64,000 nt of DNA from Cyanoderma ruficeps. Its lineage: Eukaryota; Chordata; Aves; Passeriformes; Timaliidae. The notes beneath the pieces are model-generated. The model ran no database searches, was not told the DNA's origin, and saw nothing but the letters and a program-made list of their open reading frames with translations. Made by a program: the position numbers and the translations under genes. Positions 46,916 to 60,130 of this stretch are shown here, piece by piece; within the stretch, counting starts at the first letter, position 1; every line of letters begins with the position of its first letter. Location of the stretch: positions 11,159,472-11,223,471 of the forward strand of contig VZDJ01004378.1 in the NCBI GenBank assembly GCA_008694505.1. The letters are read 5' to 3'.

Positions 46916-49900
46916 GGGGGCTGATCCCCTGCCAGCCGTTCTGATCTCTTGTGGCTTAAATAAACCTGGAAGAACATTTTCGCAATTAAAAGTTGTGCTG
47001 TTAAAAATCCAGGAGCACTCACCTCCTGGTTTCTGAGCAGCTCGAGCTGTTACTAGCTGGTGGAAGGCTAAGCCTGCTGGTGTGTGGTCTGTGAACGCAG
47101 CCAAGGGTCTGGCCCGACTCCGTGTCTGACTGCTCTGAGTTACACCGGTGCTCGCAGAGCAGACCAAATCTGCTAGCAGAGCTGCAGTAAAGCTGGATCA
47201 CACTGCTCTGTGCCAGAGATTCCAACAGCAGGAGGTTAGAGCAACAAGGAGAAACAGCTTCCTCTGAGTGTGTGTCCCCACCCATAATATGACCACGAGT
47301 CAGGGTAGGTCCCTGAGCAGAGCTGCCCAGAGCTCTGGCTCCTGAAACACGCACACAGCCCTCTTTGTCGGGGCATCATGGTGCTGCAGTCACAAGAGCA
47401 TCCTCTGTTAAAAGGAGTAATTTCCTCTCTGCTTTGGCTCCTGGGGCTCTTAAGAGTTAATGTCCTGGAATAAGATCAGTTCAAAAAAGAACGTGATTGA
47501 TGAGGGGCCTGCACCTTTATGACCCAAAACCAAACCAGGATTTGGTCTTTGGTCAAATGCTACATTTGTTACAGGAGATTTTTGTTCTCAGGTTTGACCT
47601 AACTCTACTCTCCTCAGCTAACAGAGCAGTTCTAAAGCACAGCAGTGTATCAGCAAGTTCTCTATTCCAAGCAACTTGGAAATAAAAGCTGGTATTGCAG
47701 TATAATGCCAGCATGAAATGTTCATTTTTTAAATACAGGGTCCAAGTCTTTTGTGTTCAATGTCAGAGGAAGATATATCATGCTAGTAGATGCAAACTAT
47801 AAACCCTAACAGATTCATATTAGTTAGAAAGTAGGCAAACCCCAGCCCTCCAAACCAAAACCCCACAAAAAGCAAGAAACAAGGCAACACAGAATGTCCT
47901 TGATTTTGATGGAAAATCCTCACAATAAATCAATTTCCAGATTTCTTCCTTACTGCTGTTAAGAATAAGTGGTCTAAAAGACCAAACTCCCCAAAATCCA
48001 GTTGAGAAAAAGCCTATTAAACTAGGGTGAGAGAACTGAAAACAATCTCCTCAATTAATCCTCTGTTTGGACTCCTTTTAAAGCTTTAGCACACGTTATT
48101 TTTCTTTAAAGGGGGATTTAGTACTTGGACAAATGTTCTCACATATCAACAAAATGTAAAGTCACTTCTTTACTTTTTCCACAGCCTTTCCTGATTAATG
48201 AGAAAAGATATTTTAATTTTGAATAAAGGTCTATAACTTCCTGATGATTTTCATGCTTGAACTTGATCTCTGGTAAACTAATATAAATCAGGAGCAACTT
48301 GGTTGAGACCGGTGAAGTAAGATTAGCATAGGAGCGGATCTGTACTCACAGTAGACATACAAGAGATCTCTCTCTTAAATTCCTGTAAAAGTATGCAAGC
48401 CAACAGCATGAATCAAGTATAATTAAGAGCAGAATTTAGCCCAAAAGGTTGCATGTAAGATGACACGTGTTGCTGTGGCAGCAGATCGTTGTCGCACACA
48501 CAGAAGTTTTTACTTTCTTCCTACACCACTGAGAAGATCCTTGAGTTGTGAAAAAGAAAACTATTACTCAGGAGTAAACATTGAAACCAGTGATGGAACA
48601 GTTTGGCGAATACACAGTATTACTGAGCAAGTAAATTTTGGTTTATACTACTGCTGCTTTTTGAAACTTTTCTTCAATACTAAACTCTTTCTTCAAGAAA
48701 AATAACATGAAGGATAAAGCTGCAGCAAAGAAAATACATTAACTTTTGCAATGGTTTCATGTGTGTTCTTGCTACTTAAATGTAATGTTTATCTAATAAA
48801 CAGTATTTCAGTGTTAAACAGTAACTCTCTGTCCCGTATTGAATGTCAGAGCGTCCTTCAGGAGTTGCTATGATGCCTTTGAAAGCAGTTTTTCTCTAAT
48901 GAAAAGACATACTATGTCACTGGAACAGGGTCCCAAGGAAGGCTGCCCACCACTTTCTGCCTGTGGGTAATCTGGCCTCAAACACAACCCTGTGTCAATC
49001 GTTATTGCTTGCTCACTTTCTCCCTGGTCCAGAGTGAACTAAGCAGTATCTTGGAAAGAACAAGACAATGTCATAGTCCAAAGTCAAGCCATTAGTTACG
49101 GCATGAATGGGTTTTAAAAAAAATAAATGCTTTTCTATTGCTTTTGCTGTGGGGATGAAAATAGAAAAGATTTTTTCAGGTCTTCAGGTCTTGACTACTG
49201 AAGGATGGTGCAATATTAATTTATTTACTTCATTAGGGCTACTTGCTTGCTTAAAACTCTGTGTGCTTAAGCATGTTTTTGAATTAATGCTGTACATGGT
49301 ACCCACCTCACAGAGAAGAAGCCTGAAATAAAACGAAATTACTATTTTGCAGCTGGGAAATTTAAAAACAAGCTTCTCTCCTAATTCTTAAACAGAGGAA
49401 ATTAAATTCATACTTTCCAGTGCACTTAATCCTGAGCCGTTTGACATATTTGAACATTAGTCATTTGCACTCGCGTATAAAATGAGTGTGGCATTCAGAA
49501 ATGCACTATTCCTGTAGACTGTTGATCCAAATTGACTGTCAAAAGCTATCTGAAGAATTTCAGCAGCTGACCTGCTTTATCATGGCCACCAGCTGCTAAA
49601 AGCTGTAGATGGTGATGAGAGCTTAGGTGAGAGAGAAGAATACAGAGAGAAGTTAAAAAGAGGGCAGAGAAGCTCTGTGAGCTCAAGTCTTTGGCACTTG
49701 TTTCTTACTCATTAAAGAGAAGCTGTAGTTCCTAATGAGTGGTACCTAATGAGTTGGGCCCTTAGGATTGAGTCTTTCAGAGAGAACAGGGAAATGATAA
49801 GCTACAATATTTATCTCAAGCAGATGAAATAAATGGTTGTACAGTTTGTGCCTTGTGTTAAACTGTTCATTGTCTAGAATCAATAAGGATGAAGCTGATT

Positions 49901-50723
49901 AAACAGTGATGACTCAGTCTGGGATTTGTCTCATACAATTTTAGTACAGATAGCCATGTTTAAGGTGGCCAACAAACTCCGCACTTAACTAGAGAAGAAA
50001 AAGAAATAGTGTAAGATTTACCTGGCCTTCCTTAGCTGGGTTGCCTGTTTCTTTTTGTTAACAGTAAAGGGAACATGAATAACTAACTCAGATACAGTCA
50101 GACATGTTTCATTAGGTAAGCCCTGCTCTGTTCTCTTTGATTTGACTTGTTTTCGGCAAGAGGAGAATAAAGGAGTTAACCTCTCTAGATTCCTCAGCAG
50201 ATTTAGATTTGAGGTTTCCAAGTCCCTGTAGTTTGCAAAACTTGCATAAAAGGTCACCTTCCCTGCTCATAACAGGATTTTTATTACTAGAAAAAATAAT
50301 AACTTAGGGCAACAAAAGAATTTTAAGAAAGCAACAGTTCCTTTCTTGCACTGCCTCAATGTTTTCCCAAGTTGCATTTTTTTTTGGTCTTGAACAGGAC
50401 AAAAAAAAATGAGTGAATTAAGACAATGAACAAGCACTTTGCTGTGCACACTGGAGATATGGCTGAATGTTAGCATCTATTTTCTATCACCACTGTTTCT
50501 CTTACTTCTTCATGTTCACCCCAAGCAAGGGGAATGCTGTTGGCTTATTATCACAGTACTGAAATAAGTCTCCTAATTTATGTGATTGCAGCACTGCTCT
50601 TTTGCATCATAAAATTCCTATAGAAATGTGGCCAAAGTGGATAAACATTTTCTGGCAGCAGTTATGGTGTTCTTGTATCTATTGTAAGAAATCAAATAGT
50701 CCTGGAGATAAAGGTGGCCTGAA

Positions 50724-50746
50724 CTTTATTTTTATTTTTATTTTTA
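50724..50746. repeat. (TTTTTA)n microsatellite
   Basis: Four tandem TTTTTA-type units. Simple repeat, probably polymorphic. Confidence 0.9.
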
Positions 50747-51073
50747 TGTGGCACAGTGGAGGCAATGGAGCATGGGAATGGGACAGAGGAATTCCTAAAA
50801 TCTGAATTCCAGTTGGATGCTGGGTCTGTGGCCTTGGGCTAGTCTGGCATTTCAGTACTTCAGTGGCCGACACCCTATAAATACACAAATAATAGATAGG
50901 GACAACTTAGGTCTGGATTTCATCCTGGCCTCAGAAGGCATGAACCTAGGAGCTGCAGACAGTAGTCTCCTGACAATCTGTCTTATGGCCTGTGAGCCAC
51001 AGTACTGAGTGGTGCAGTCACTTTCCATCTTATGTCTAAAATACCTATAAAGCAAGGCTTAGATGTGGTGCAT

Positions 51074-51122
51074 CATCCCTCTGTGCACCTTCTCAAATCT
51101 ATAAAATAGGGCTAACAGGAAT
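51074..51122 (+). mobile_element. Possible MIR SINE 3' fragment
   Basis: 'atccctctgtgcaccttctc' followed by AAATCTATAAAATAGGGCTAA follows the MIR pattern 'acctctctgagcctcagtttcctcatctgtaaaatgggga'. A separate 'tgtggccttgggctagtc' match about 240 bp upstream (50,828-50,846) could be the preceding part of the same element split by an insertion, which is speculative. Confidence 0.4.
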
Positions 51123-51449
51123 ATTTTTCTTTTACCTGTGTTTATTTACAAGACTGTCAAGATTTAAATCAATGACAGACTAATGATAAGTCACTATCTT
51201 TTTGAAAGTTGGCTGAAGTCAGAAGTGTCAGTGTGCCAGTGACCAACAAAGCAGCACATGCCAGATTGTGAAGCCCTTTCACTGGTGAATAGATGCTCAC
51301 ACAAGAGGTTACGCTGAAGTCAGCAGAGGTACACACAACTTTTGGCTATTGTAAATAAGGTGACCAGAGTCTGGTCCTGCATTACTGTTGATGTTAGATC
51401 AATGTTAGCAATGAAATATGGCTAATCAGAAGCAAAGATCTGTTACATT

Positions 51450-51475
51450 AAAAAAAAAAGAAAAAAAAGAAAGAA
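51450..51475. repeat. A-rich/(GAAA) low-complexity tract
   Basis: Runs of A broken by single G residues; simple sequence. Confidence 0.8.
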
Positions 51476-53026
51476 GTATTTAATGACAGCTAAAATTTTG
51501 AAAGAAATGAAAGAATTGATACAGGAAAAAAAGGGATAACTTTACATACCTAACAAACAACTACAAGAGGTATAATTATATTGGTGGTTTAATAATATAA
51601 AAACTCCGATGTTCCGTTGGAATTAATTGATGTAAAGCATCAGTGTGGATTTTTCCCTCCCTCTCTTGCTGATGTTTGTAATTCAGATGAATGAAAGAAG
51701 CCTGATTGCTAATTAGGAAAAGTTCAATAGGTTCCATTTTCTGACAGAGTTGTGCTTCCAGAAATTCTTTGCAGCCAGTTCTTCTTATCCCAGCTCTGAC
51801 AAAATTCCCAACAAAACTCAGCATTAACATGCTCAAGGTTAGGTCTTGTCTTTGTTACCTGTTTCTACCTTTGGGGTCACTTAAGGCTGCCTGTAGCCCC
51901 AAATGAATGAATTACTTCTAAATAAGAAGTTTGTTTCTTTGAAGCTGCAGTGAGAAGGGGGATATATAGTGAATTACAATACACTACACATAGCATAAAA
52001 TCACCCAGCACAAACTAAAAGAACTGTCTGTAAACTGCAAAGCTCAGCCTGAGACTTAAAGCTTACCTAGTCTGGGTAATGTCAGAGCTAAGAGGACTGA
52101 TTTGGTGCTGTGGTGCTGTTGAATGTTGTGCAGGAGGCTCAGCCTGGGGAAAAGTCAGGAACAGCTAATCTTAGCTTCTCTTTCCATGAGCAAATCTCCT
52201 GGTACACAAGGGAGGCCCATGGGATGACATCTCTGGATTTTCTTGTGCAGGTTTCCAGGGCAGCACAGGACAGTGGCATGCAGCTGCCCCATCACAGGGC
52301 TGCACATTCTGGCTGATTCTCTCCCTGTTCCACGGGAGTTGAGGTCTTCTCATCATCCATGCTGCAGACATATTAATTCCCACACTCCCTGCTCCTCAAG
52401 GAAAAAAAACCAAAAAACAAGCAAGACATAATACCATTTTTTTCTTTCTGGACTGCTCTCAAGCATATGTCTGTGTCTATTATGTGTATGTACTAAAGAG
52501 CAAGCCTGGCTGCTCTTTGCAGATCCATGCCCACAGTGATTATTGCTAACACAAATTTGCCCCTAATCTTGGAGTTGCATTAGAAGGTTGTTGTGACTTT
52601 ACCTCACATAGCAACATAAAGCAATCATATTTTGCACTTAGGTCCACTCCAGTTTGTTCTTAAGGACCTCTTCTAGTCAAGCAGATCTCTGGAGTTTATA
52701 GATGTGTCCTGGTGTGAAAGACAGGTGTCTGCTAAAGAAGGCAGGACCCTCCCTTGCAATGGAAAATGTAAACCCCCTCCCTCCAAATTATTATAATTTT
52801 GAAATTAAGGGGCTCTCAGGCAAAGATATGAGAATAGGAATAACAGTTCTTTACTAGTATGTGTAAATAAAAAAAAGTACTACAACTTAATTGGGAAATT
52901 AAAATAGAATGCAGCAGTACAAAAAGACTGACAGTCAGAATACAACCTGACACCCTGTCAATCAGGGTGTTGATAGCAGTCTGATTAAATGGTGGCTGCT
53001 GTCCTCCTGGAGTACGTATGTGGTTC

Positions 53027-53326
53027 TGTTGCCCTGAATTTTCTGCTCTCTGTCTTTGTGCAGAAGTCCTCACGCAGCTTTATGTAAACAATGTCTATTT
53101 TCAGAATGTTTACATACTTCTCCTCTGAGAGGAGTTGATTGATGGTGATGTCCACCCACCACATTGAGAGGTGGCAATGTGAAGTAGTCAATCTCATGAG
53201 CTCTGTACATATGTATATAAAATGGAGTCAGATTTTGAAATAAAGGGGTTGTTGCTTTGATCTGCCGCTGTGTGCCTGCTCATCTTTTTGTTCCTGAAGT
53301 GGGACAATCTCAGCCTCGCAACCACA
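53027..53326 (+). mobile_element. Nested solo LTR, 300 bp, 6-bp duplication (ERVK-like)
   Basis: The element begins TGTTGCCC and ends ACCACA. It is flanked by a perfect 6-bp duplication, TGGTTC (53,021-53,026 and 53,327-53,332), lying inside the ERVL-like LTR. It is homologous in the opposite genomic orientation to 42,225-42,529. It carries TATATAAAA at 53,214-53,222 and AATAAA at 53,239-53,244, which set the plus orientation and give the compact promoter/poly(A) spacing of a short-R LTR. The two copies share one block of 50 identical bases (53,082-53,131). Confidence 0.92.
53081..53116. promoter_or_regulatory. Convergent forkhead-like motifs in LTR
   Basis: TATGTAAACA (53,081-53,090) and TGTTTACATA (53,107-53,116) form a 10-bp perfect inverted repeat with a 16-bp spacer. 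Each arm contains the forkhead core GTAAACA. It lies upstream of the LTR TATA box, in U3. The same pair is preserved in the other copy at about 42,439-42,472. Function is inferred from the motif only. Confidence 0.45.
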
Positions 53327-53693
53327 TGGTTCTGTTGAAGCAGTGATTCTGTAGAAGGGTGTAGTTTTCCTCTGAAGGTCCAGTGGTGATGAAGAGTAGT
53401 TTGGTCTTCTCCTGGGAATCCAGTGGAAAAAGGCTGCCTCTGGTGTTCCAAATCTCATATTATAGCCAAGGTAGGAATGCTTGGCTCTTCCCCCTGGGTG
53501 GAGCATCTCACAATGGGATGATGCAGTTTTATCAGTCATGCAGTGAGACTCAATGGCCCGTTAACAGAAGATATTCCCCTGGAGTTATGAGGGATGGGTC
53601 ATGGAAAAGATAAAGAACACTGCTCCACCTGGTTTTAACAGATGGTAATAGAATACATACTTTTGGTTACATCATGCATTGCAAGACAAGATG

Positions 53694-56600
53694 TAAGTAG
53701 TTTTCTTTGGTAGGAAGCAGATGCTGGAGGATGAGTAGATCTGATCCCTGGGAAGCAAATTCAGGACATTTTTTTGCTGAAAGGAGAGCTGCTGGTTTGC
53801 CATGTTTGATGTTCAGTGTCCTGCTGAGGCAATAAATGTTCAGGACTCCTGGCATCATGTGCTGCTGAGGCTTGAAGTTACTGTATCAGTAGCCATGCAA
53901 GGCATCTGAAAAGGATAACACAAAAGAGCTTTGCTTCCAGCAGGGAAAAGGATAAAAAGTAGAAAGAATTAAAATATGCCATCCTGCTCTCAAGTTTTCC
54001 AGAAACTGGTGAGGCAAAATACAGCGGCAAAATTTACACTGGCTGCTAGCTCTGGGTGTGAGCAGGAGCTGAATCTGAACACAGACCTTTGTGTTGCTCG
54101 GCCGTGTGCATCTCTGACTGACTGACACTGCAGCTGCTTCTTCAGGCATCAGGGGAAGCTTGTGACTTTTCACAGGTCAGAGATTGTTATTAAATGAACT
54201 TTGCCCTGCATGGTTCAGGAAATGTATGGATATTAATCACCTAAATATTGTCTAGTATATGCTGAAGTAGAGGTTGTAGTCTGTAAGATATGCTACGCTA
54301 AGCCTTTCGCATCCTATCAGCAATGTGTTTTCTTTTCAGGTCTCACTTCATGTGGTTCAGGGCCAAAAAGTACTGTTTATACAAGTGGCCTTTATAGGAA
54401 AAGAAGGAAGGTCTGTCACTGTCCAAGCATGTACACATGAATAATACATAGTGTCAATGATTCATCTTAGCTGTGAGTTCTACTAGCTAAAGTCCCTTAT
54501 TTGTATTTATACATACTTTTCATGGATGTGAGTCTAGTGTATGTGGAAATGATAGGTGCTATTGTAAGCAAAAGCTTGTGTTGTACTTGTTGTACTGCCT
54601 TACAGTTCACCTGGAGTCTGCTGAGATCTTTGTGTACTATCCTGAGTCATTGAAATATAAGCAGTTCTGAGTATAGATCCTCACTGTGTGGATGAGGCCC
54701 TCTTCTGAGTCCCAAGGCTGCTAGAAGGAATAACATAAGGTAACCTGTACATCACTTGTCTAGAATTGGAGTAATGCTTCCCTTCTCTCTTAAATATACA
54801 GGGACCACTAAGCTTAGAATAAAGAAGAAATGCAGTTACAGCTGACATGACTAACATTAGAAAATAATTCTTGAGAATATTCTTTGCCTCACCAAAAATT
54901 AAAAATCCTCAGCCCCTTGAGACAAACACTTTGATGTAGCTTGGAAAATAACAGAAAAACTCCTCTGAGTGCTGGGCAACCCACCAAAATTTCATAAGTT
55001 AATAAGACTCAAGAAAGCATTACTGTAAGCAGCATTTTAGTTTTGGGCCTTAAATTAAGCATATATTTTCCATAATGAAAGCAATGCATGCCTGGGATTT
55101 AAAGACAATGTGAAGAAGGTTGTGGGAATAGGGCACAGTAGGAAAACTTTCCCTATTATGTCTTGCCCTTCCCTGCATACTAACAACACCACAAACATCA
55201 ACAGTAACATACAAGATGCTGAATTTGTCTTTCAGCAGCTGTGGAAGGTATTTAGTCTGGGGTTGTGATTTATGGTTCTTCTAATGAATAATATGGACCA
55301 TGGCCTGAGTAGTGAATGGTCCTTGGCACACTGGGGCAAACATTGATATACAGTTCAAGCCATGTATTTTTCTCCTCAAAAACAGGGTGTTTACCCCTCT
55401 GTTCCTAATTAATAGCAATCCTTCCTTAAGAAGGATTTCTCTTTCTCATGAAAGAAGGAGAGTTCATAGACTTCATCTTCTCTTTTTGTTGTTTATTTTA
55501 GGATTTCGGATGACTCCGTTATTGTACTACTGAATCAATCACACTGTTTAGTGTGGACAGCCTCGTAACATCCTGTGCAATGGGGAAATGAATAGGGAAT
55601 CAGGGCAGGAATTTGTGGCTAGATTGTTAGAAAAGAGTATCTGAAGCATCCTATTTTGAAATTGGAGCACTTTTTCTTGCATTGGTTCATCCTGCTTAGT
55701 TATAGAGAAGATAACAATCTATTAGCTCTCTGAAATCTTGCCAGAATTTCTAAAGATCTGTAGAGCATACTTCAATATGTTCCTGATGATTTAATCTCTG
55801 CCTCAGCCAGAAAAGCTTGTCCTACATTTTCAACTAATTTACAAGAGAGTAATTTTTAATTGAATTGTCACTAAATCTATGTTTTTCAGAATAATAACTT
55901 GTGGGCTTTCTTCTCAATGAGTCAGTAGGTAATCATATCAAAGCATGGAGATTTAATGATTGTTACTGGCACAACAAGAGACCTCTGTCTGAGCAGTGTA
56001 GGCACAAGATAACATTGATACTGAAAGTGAGTTTAGGTTCACCATCAAAGTACCATAACATACTCTAGAAATCCATTTGCTTTTTCAAAACCAAGACTTG
56101 AGAAAATTTGGCTGTCTGAGAACATGCTTGTGAATACGTATGTTACTGTTTGTTGTTTAAAAGTTTGTGTCTTAACCCTGAAAAATGGCAGTGAATGATT
56201 CATGTATGTATAAATAAATCCTAGATCTGCATAGTTTTGGGATAGAACACTGCTATGATCTTGCAAGCTGCTTTATTGCTTTTTAATTAATTTGTTTTCT
56301 CAGCTACTTAATCAAATGCTATTTCTAGCCTTGAAACAGGATAGGGGCTGGTGGTGGTTCACATATACTTGACAGATCTAGCTTTTGTGGCTTTCTAGAT
56401 GACAAATTAGTCTGACTTCTGCAGCGCTCTGGCGACTGTAGTGATCCAAATATAGTTTCCTGAATTCACAGGACCTTGTTTTCCTTAATGCTCTTCATTT
56501 TTTGGGTCTTTGAAGACATCTGTCCATAATCTTTCCTACAGGTGTTCAGCTGTGGTTGCATCTGTGGAAAGACCACAGAAGGATTTGCCTTGAGCTGTTC

Positions 56601-58836
56601 TACATCTTACCCATTCACAGTGTGCTAGAGAGCATCTTTAAGAAGTACACTGACTGATATCTACACCTGGCATTTGAATTAGCATAAATGAGCTTTCAAA
56701 GGCATCAGCAATGCTTTAGGATTCCAGCACTCAGGATGTTATTCTGGCTTTTTATACCACCAGGGACATCTCTAACATGAAAATGAAAAAGTATTCATGT
56801 TATGTAGCCACTCAAAAGGAGTGGTATAAAAAACAAGGGTGTGATACGCATTTGCTTTTGTTTGATATTGGCCAGCGTTTTGTCTTGCATCCCAGCCTTC
56901 TGACACGTGTAGCTATTCACGTGTACATAGCACTATGGCTATGGCAGAACTGCCTCCTTCATTAAATTAATCCTGATGTTTATATCTGACAAAGCTGGAA
57001 ACCTCTTTCAAATTATATTGCATCACACATATTTGAGACTTTTTTTCTTCACATTGTTCCAACATTATTTGCATAGTTCAGTACTTGAGCTGCAGAAGCA
57101 AGTAGAAGCTTGGTCTCCACGTGTCTCAGTGTCTGCTGTCTGCAGCCCCAACGAGTGAGTAAAGCAAAGAGGGTTCTATAGGAAATCTGTTATGGAAGTT
57201 TATGATTATTTTCATATTTTTTATATATGACAAAATCTTGGTTATTAAACAGATACATTTTATTTTAATATTTCTAAAACTAAGAATCCTGCTAAGTTTA
57301 AATGCTTCAGAGATGAAACATGTCTGTTACTTTAACTACTATGAGCTATTTTAGGTAAAGTTTTTGTTATAAAGCATTTTCCAGCATTTGATTCCAGTAA
57401 AGGAATTTTTTGTAAAGAAACCGGCATTTTAAAGCTCATCTGAAAATCTATGTGGGCGTGCTCACAAAAAAAATTAATCTCCTTGAAAGTATTGATATGT
57501 GAAATCTTTTGCTTAGATATATTTATTTATGTTGATTCAAGATTTGCTAGGAATGGAAATGAAATATTTAGAAAATGGTAACTAAATCAAAACCAACATT
57601 TTGTCAGAAGTATGAATTTCTTCTGATCACACAACAATAATAATGCATTTAAAGTTTGTTCTTCAATAGCTTTTCCCCTTGGGGCCAAGGAAACATTTGG
57701 CCTGTTGTCTATTGTGTGTCAAGGACAAACAGTTGAAAATGGTTGCCTTGGTTTGCTTGAGCCTCTTTCAGAATAAGAGTGTGAAATTCTATGTCTCAGC
57801 TACTGGTTCTTTGAACAAAAACGTAGAGAAAATATGCTTAAACTGAAGTGCTCAGCAGTTGTTATGGTGACACATTAAACTAGTCAATTCTGGCTTGGAT
57901 CCAAAAAGAGTTAAAGATGTAAGGATGGTGAGCTCCCATTTTGAAGCACTTCAAATCGAGCTTTCTGTGATCTGTAGTGGAGAAATATCCTTACAATGAG
58001 GATGGGAATTTTCACAGTAAAACACAATATGAGATCCACATTGAAGTCACTCATAGGGTAGGAAATGCCAAATTTAAGATGCTTGTGCAAACTTAGTTCC
58101 CTTCCTTCGCTGTGCTCTTTGTATGTTTTCCTTTACAGGATCACACTGGCTTCCTGTAGCAATTACGCAAAAATTGTTAAATGAGTGATTGAAGTGCTCC
58201 AAGGAAAGATGTCTCTTCCAGTACAGCAAGAATAGTGCAGGATGCAACCAAACAATGCCTAAACAGTACAGCTAGAGCAATCTCCCTTGCACCCTTTTGA
58301 GGGAGATTATAGCCGTACTGCTGAGTCTATAGAGGCGCAAGTAGGATCTCTGTCACCATAAGACATGTGTGTGCAGGCGTGTATACATAAATGCCTATTT
58401 TTGCCAGTAATTTTTCAATGTAAGGTGCATGAAACATGAGGCAATGTTGCAGACTGGTGTTTTTATGAGTACTGATACTGTGAGTATCAGTTGCATGCCT
58501 ATGTGTATGCAAGTACCTACCACATGGCTTGCTGAGAACCAAGTTTGTCACAGTGAACAGTAGTTCCTAGAGTAAACTATCTCTGAAACTGCATCCATCT
58601 TTTGCCTTGGGGAGCGTAATTTTTTCATTTGAAAAGTAAACCAACATATGAGCACCATGGATAATCATGACTGTAAGTGACTTGAGGAATTCTCTGCAAT
58701 CCTGTGAGACCAATTCTTATTTCTCATTTCTCGTGTTCCGTCTGAATAACTGGCCCGGTAAGTTGGATGTATCTCCTTTGACTGGAAAAATCTGTTATCT
58801 TAGAAAATGGACTTTTACACAACTGGAGTAGCCACT
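53694..58836. other. AT-rich noncoding sequence, no recognisable gene
   Basis: No exon, RNA gene or transposon recognised across about 5 kb. Only short frames are present. A small perfect inverted repeat ACTGATAC/GTATCAGT lies near 58,471-58,491. Confidence 0.5.
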
Positions 58837-58842
58837 AAAAAT

Positions 58843-59469
58843 TGTGGTGGTGTGTTCTGTACAATAAGTTTGCTGTAAGTCTAGGGTTGCACAAAATGGC
58901 TTTTCTTTGTACCCTTGTTCAGTTTGCTGTACCCCAGTTTCGCTTTGTAACCCTAAGTTGCTCCTTTTCCCCACAGCCTTCCCCAGATACAGCTCCTGAT
59001 TGGTTTGCTTTTCCCACCTTGGCTGCCTGTCCATCAGGTGTCAAGAGACTTTCCCGCCCTGTCAGTCACCCCAAGACCTGTCCCCCAAGTCCAGAAGCTT
59101 CTGAGAGGGATCTTTGGTGACTGGCTGGGTTGGAATCTTTCCCCTCCTATCTCCATGTATGTCAGTGTATGTTATGTTAACAACCACTCCATGTTGTACC
59201 CCATTGGCTCTGTTCCTACCCTCCCTGAGATCCCACCTTCTGTAACAAAACCCTCTCTCTCCTCGTGCTCGGGGTCACTCTTGAGGCACCGGACACGAGG
59301 CGAGGGGTCTGTGCTGATCCCAATAAACCCAGTTTCGCTCTAAGCCTCTGGAGTGATCCTTCTTTCTCCTCTTGCCATCGTCTTGCTGACGCTTCCCAGT
59401 TGCCGAACCCCAAGAACTGCTGCGGTGTCGGGGCTGGCCGTGCCGAGGGTAATACCACACACTGCAACA
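58843..59469 (+). mobile_element. Solo LTR, 627 bp, 6-bp duplication (ERVK-like)
   Basis: The element begins TGTGGTGG and ends TGCAACA. It is flanked by AAAAAT on both sides (58,837-58,842 and 59,470-59,475), a 6-bp duplication whose low complexity makes it weaker evidence than the others. A poly(A) signal AATAAA lies at 59,322-59,327. The following 140 bp is GC-richer and CpG-bearing, as expected for R-U5. It is unrelated to the other LTRs here. No internal region is present. ERVK-like assignment is inferred from duplication length. Confidence 0.75.
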
Positions 59470-59475
59470 AAAAAT

Positions 59476-60130
59476 GTTGTTGTTAAGAAAAATGGTAAAA
59501 TAACTGAGGAATATTCACATTAAAAACTGTAAGCTGCTTGAGAGCAGCAGGAATCCTGTAAGTTGCTTCATGTGCTATGCTGTATACCTTGGGACCCCAT
59601 TAGTGTCTGATCCTGTAATATTACTTGACTAAGCATCATCCCTATGAAATTGCCACAGAAATAAGATGGTAGTGACTCAGGAGATAGTGGCAGTGGAATG
59701 TCTTTTGCCATTACTTGTGCTGTAACCCCTGTGTGGATGAGCAGAGGATTTAAGCACTTTTATAGGCCATCCTCATGGTAAAAGCATTTCCAAGCAGCAA
59801 GTACACGAGTTAAAATATGAAGTGGAATGCAAAGCCTTGCAACTCCTGAGTACAGCACAGTCTACATGGGAAAAGAATGTATTAGGACTTCAGATCCTAA
59901 GGGAGTCAGTTCTGGTAATGCAAACCACGCATGGCTTTGGTTTTGTAATTCTGGCAGTTATAATTTAGATCCTAGAATATACTGGGCATAATTTCTGTCT
60001 AAAGTAGAATATTCTGGGGCAAAAAGATTGTGGTTACAGGGTATGTCTGAAATTCGAACTGCTGTCAAAGAAAGAGGGAGATTGAAAAAGCAGACACCCT
60101 TGCAGCCGCATCCTTGACTTTGACGAATAA
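59476..60130. other. Spacer between LTR and CR1
   Basis: No feature was recognised in about 650 bp. Confidence 0.5.

Larger units (their letters stand above)
46916..52699. other. Noncoding sequence, no recognisable gene
   Basis: A GC-richer patch at 46,990-47,360 has overlapping unrecognised minus-strand frames (96 and 111 codons). A possible MIR fragment lies at about 51,074. Simple repeats occur at 50,724-50,746 and about 51,450-51,475. Nothing else was identified. Confidence 0.5.
52705..53688. mobile_element. Solo LTR (ERVL-like), split by a nested LTR
   Basis: The element begins TGTCCTGG and ends GCAAGACA. It is flanked by a perfect 5-bp duplication, AGATG (52,700-52,704 and 53,689-53,693). 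Its left arm (52,705-53,026) and right arm (53,333-53,688) are homologous to the LTR at 45,651-46,275 in the same orientation. The arms are separated by a nested 300-bp LTR plus its 6-bp duplication. With that insertion removed the element is 678 bp. No internal retroviral sequence remains. Confidence 0.88.

Noticed and set aside
53641..53650. GATG taken at first as a 4-bp duplication ending the outer LTR at 53,640
   Set aside because: The other family member has homologous sequence continuing past this point. The true ends (53,688 and 46,275) give exact 5-bp duplications in both copies.
58471..58491. Small inverted repeat ACTGATAC/GTATCAGT considered as a microRNA hairpin
   Set aside because: The stem is only 8 bp with a 5-nt loop, far too short for a precursor.
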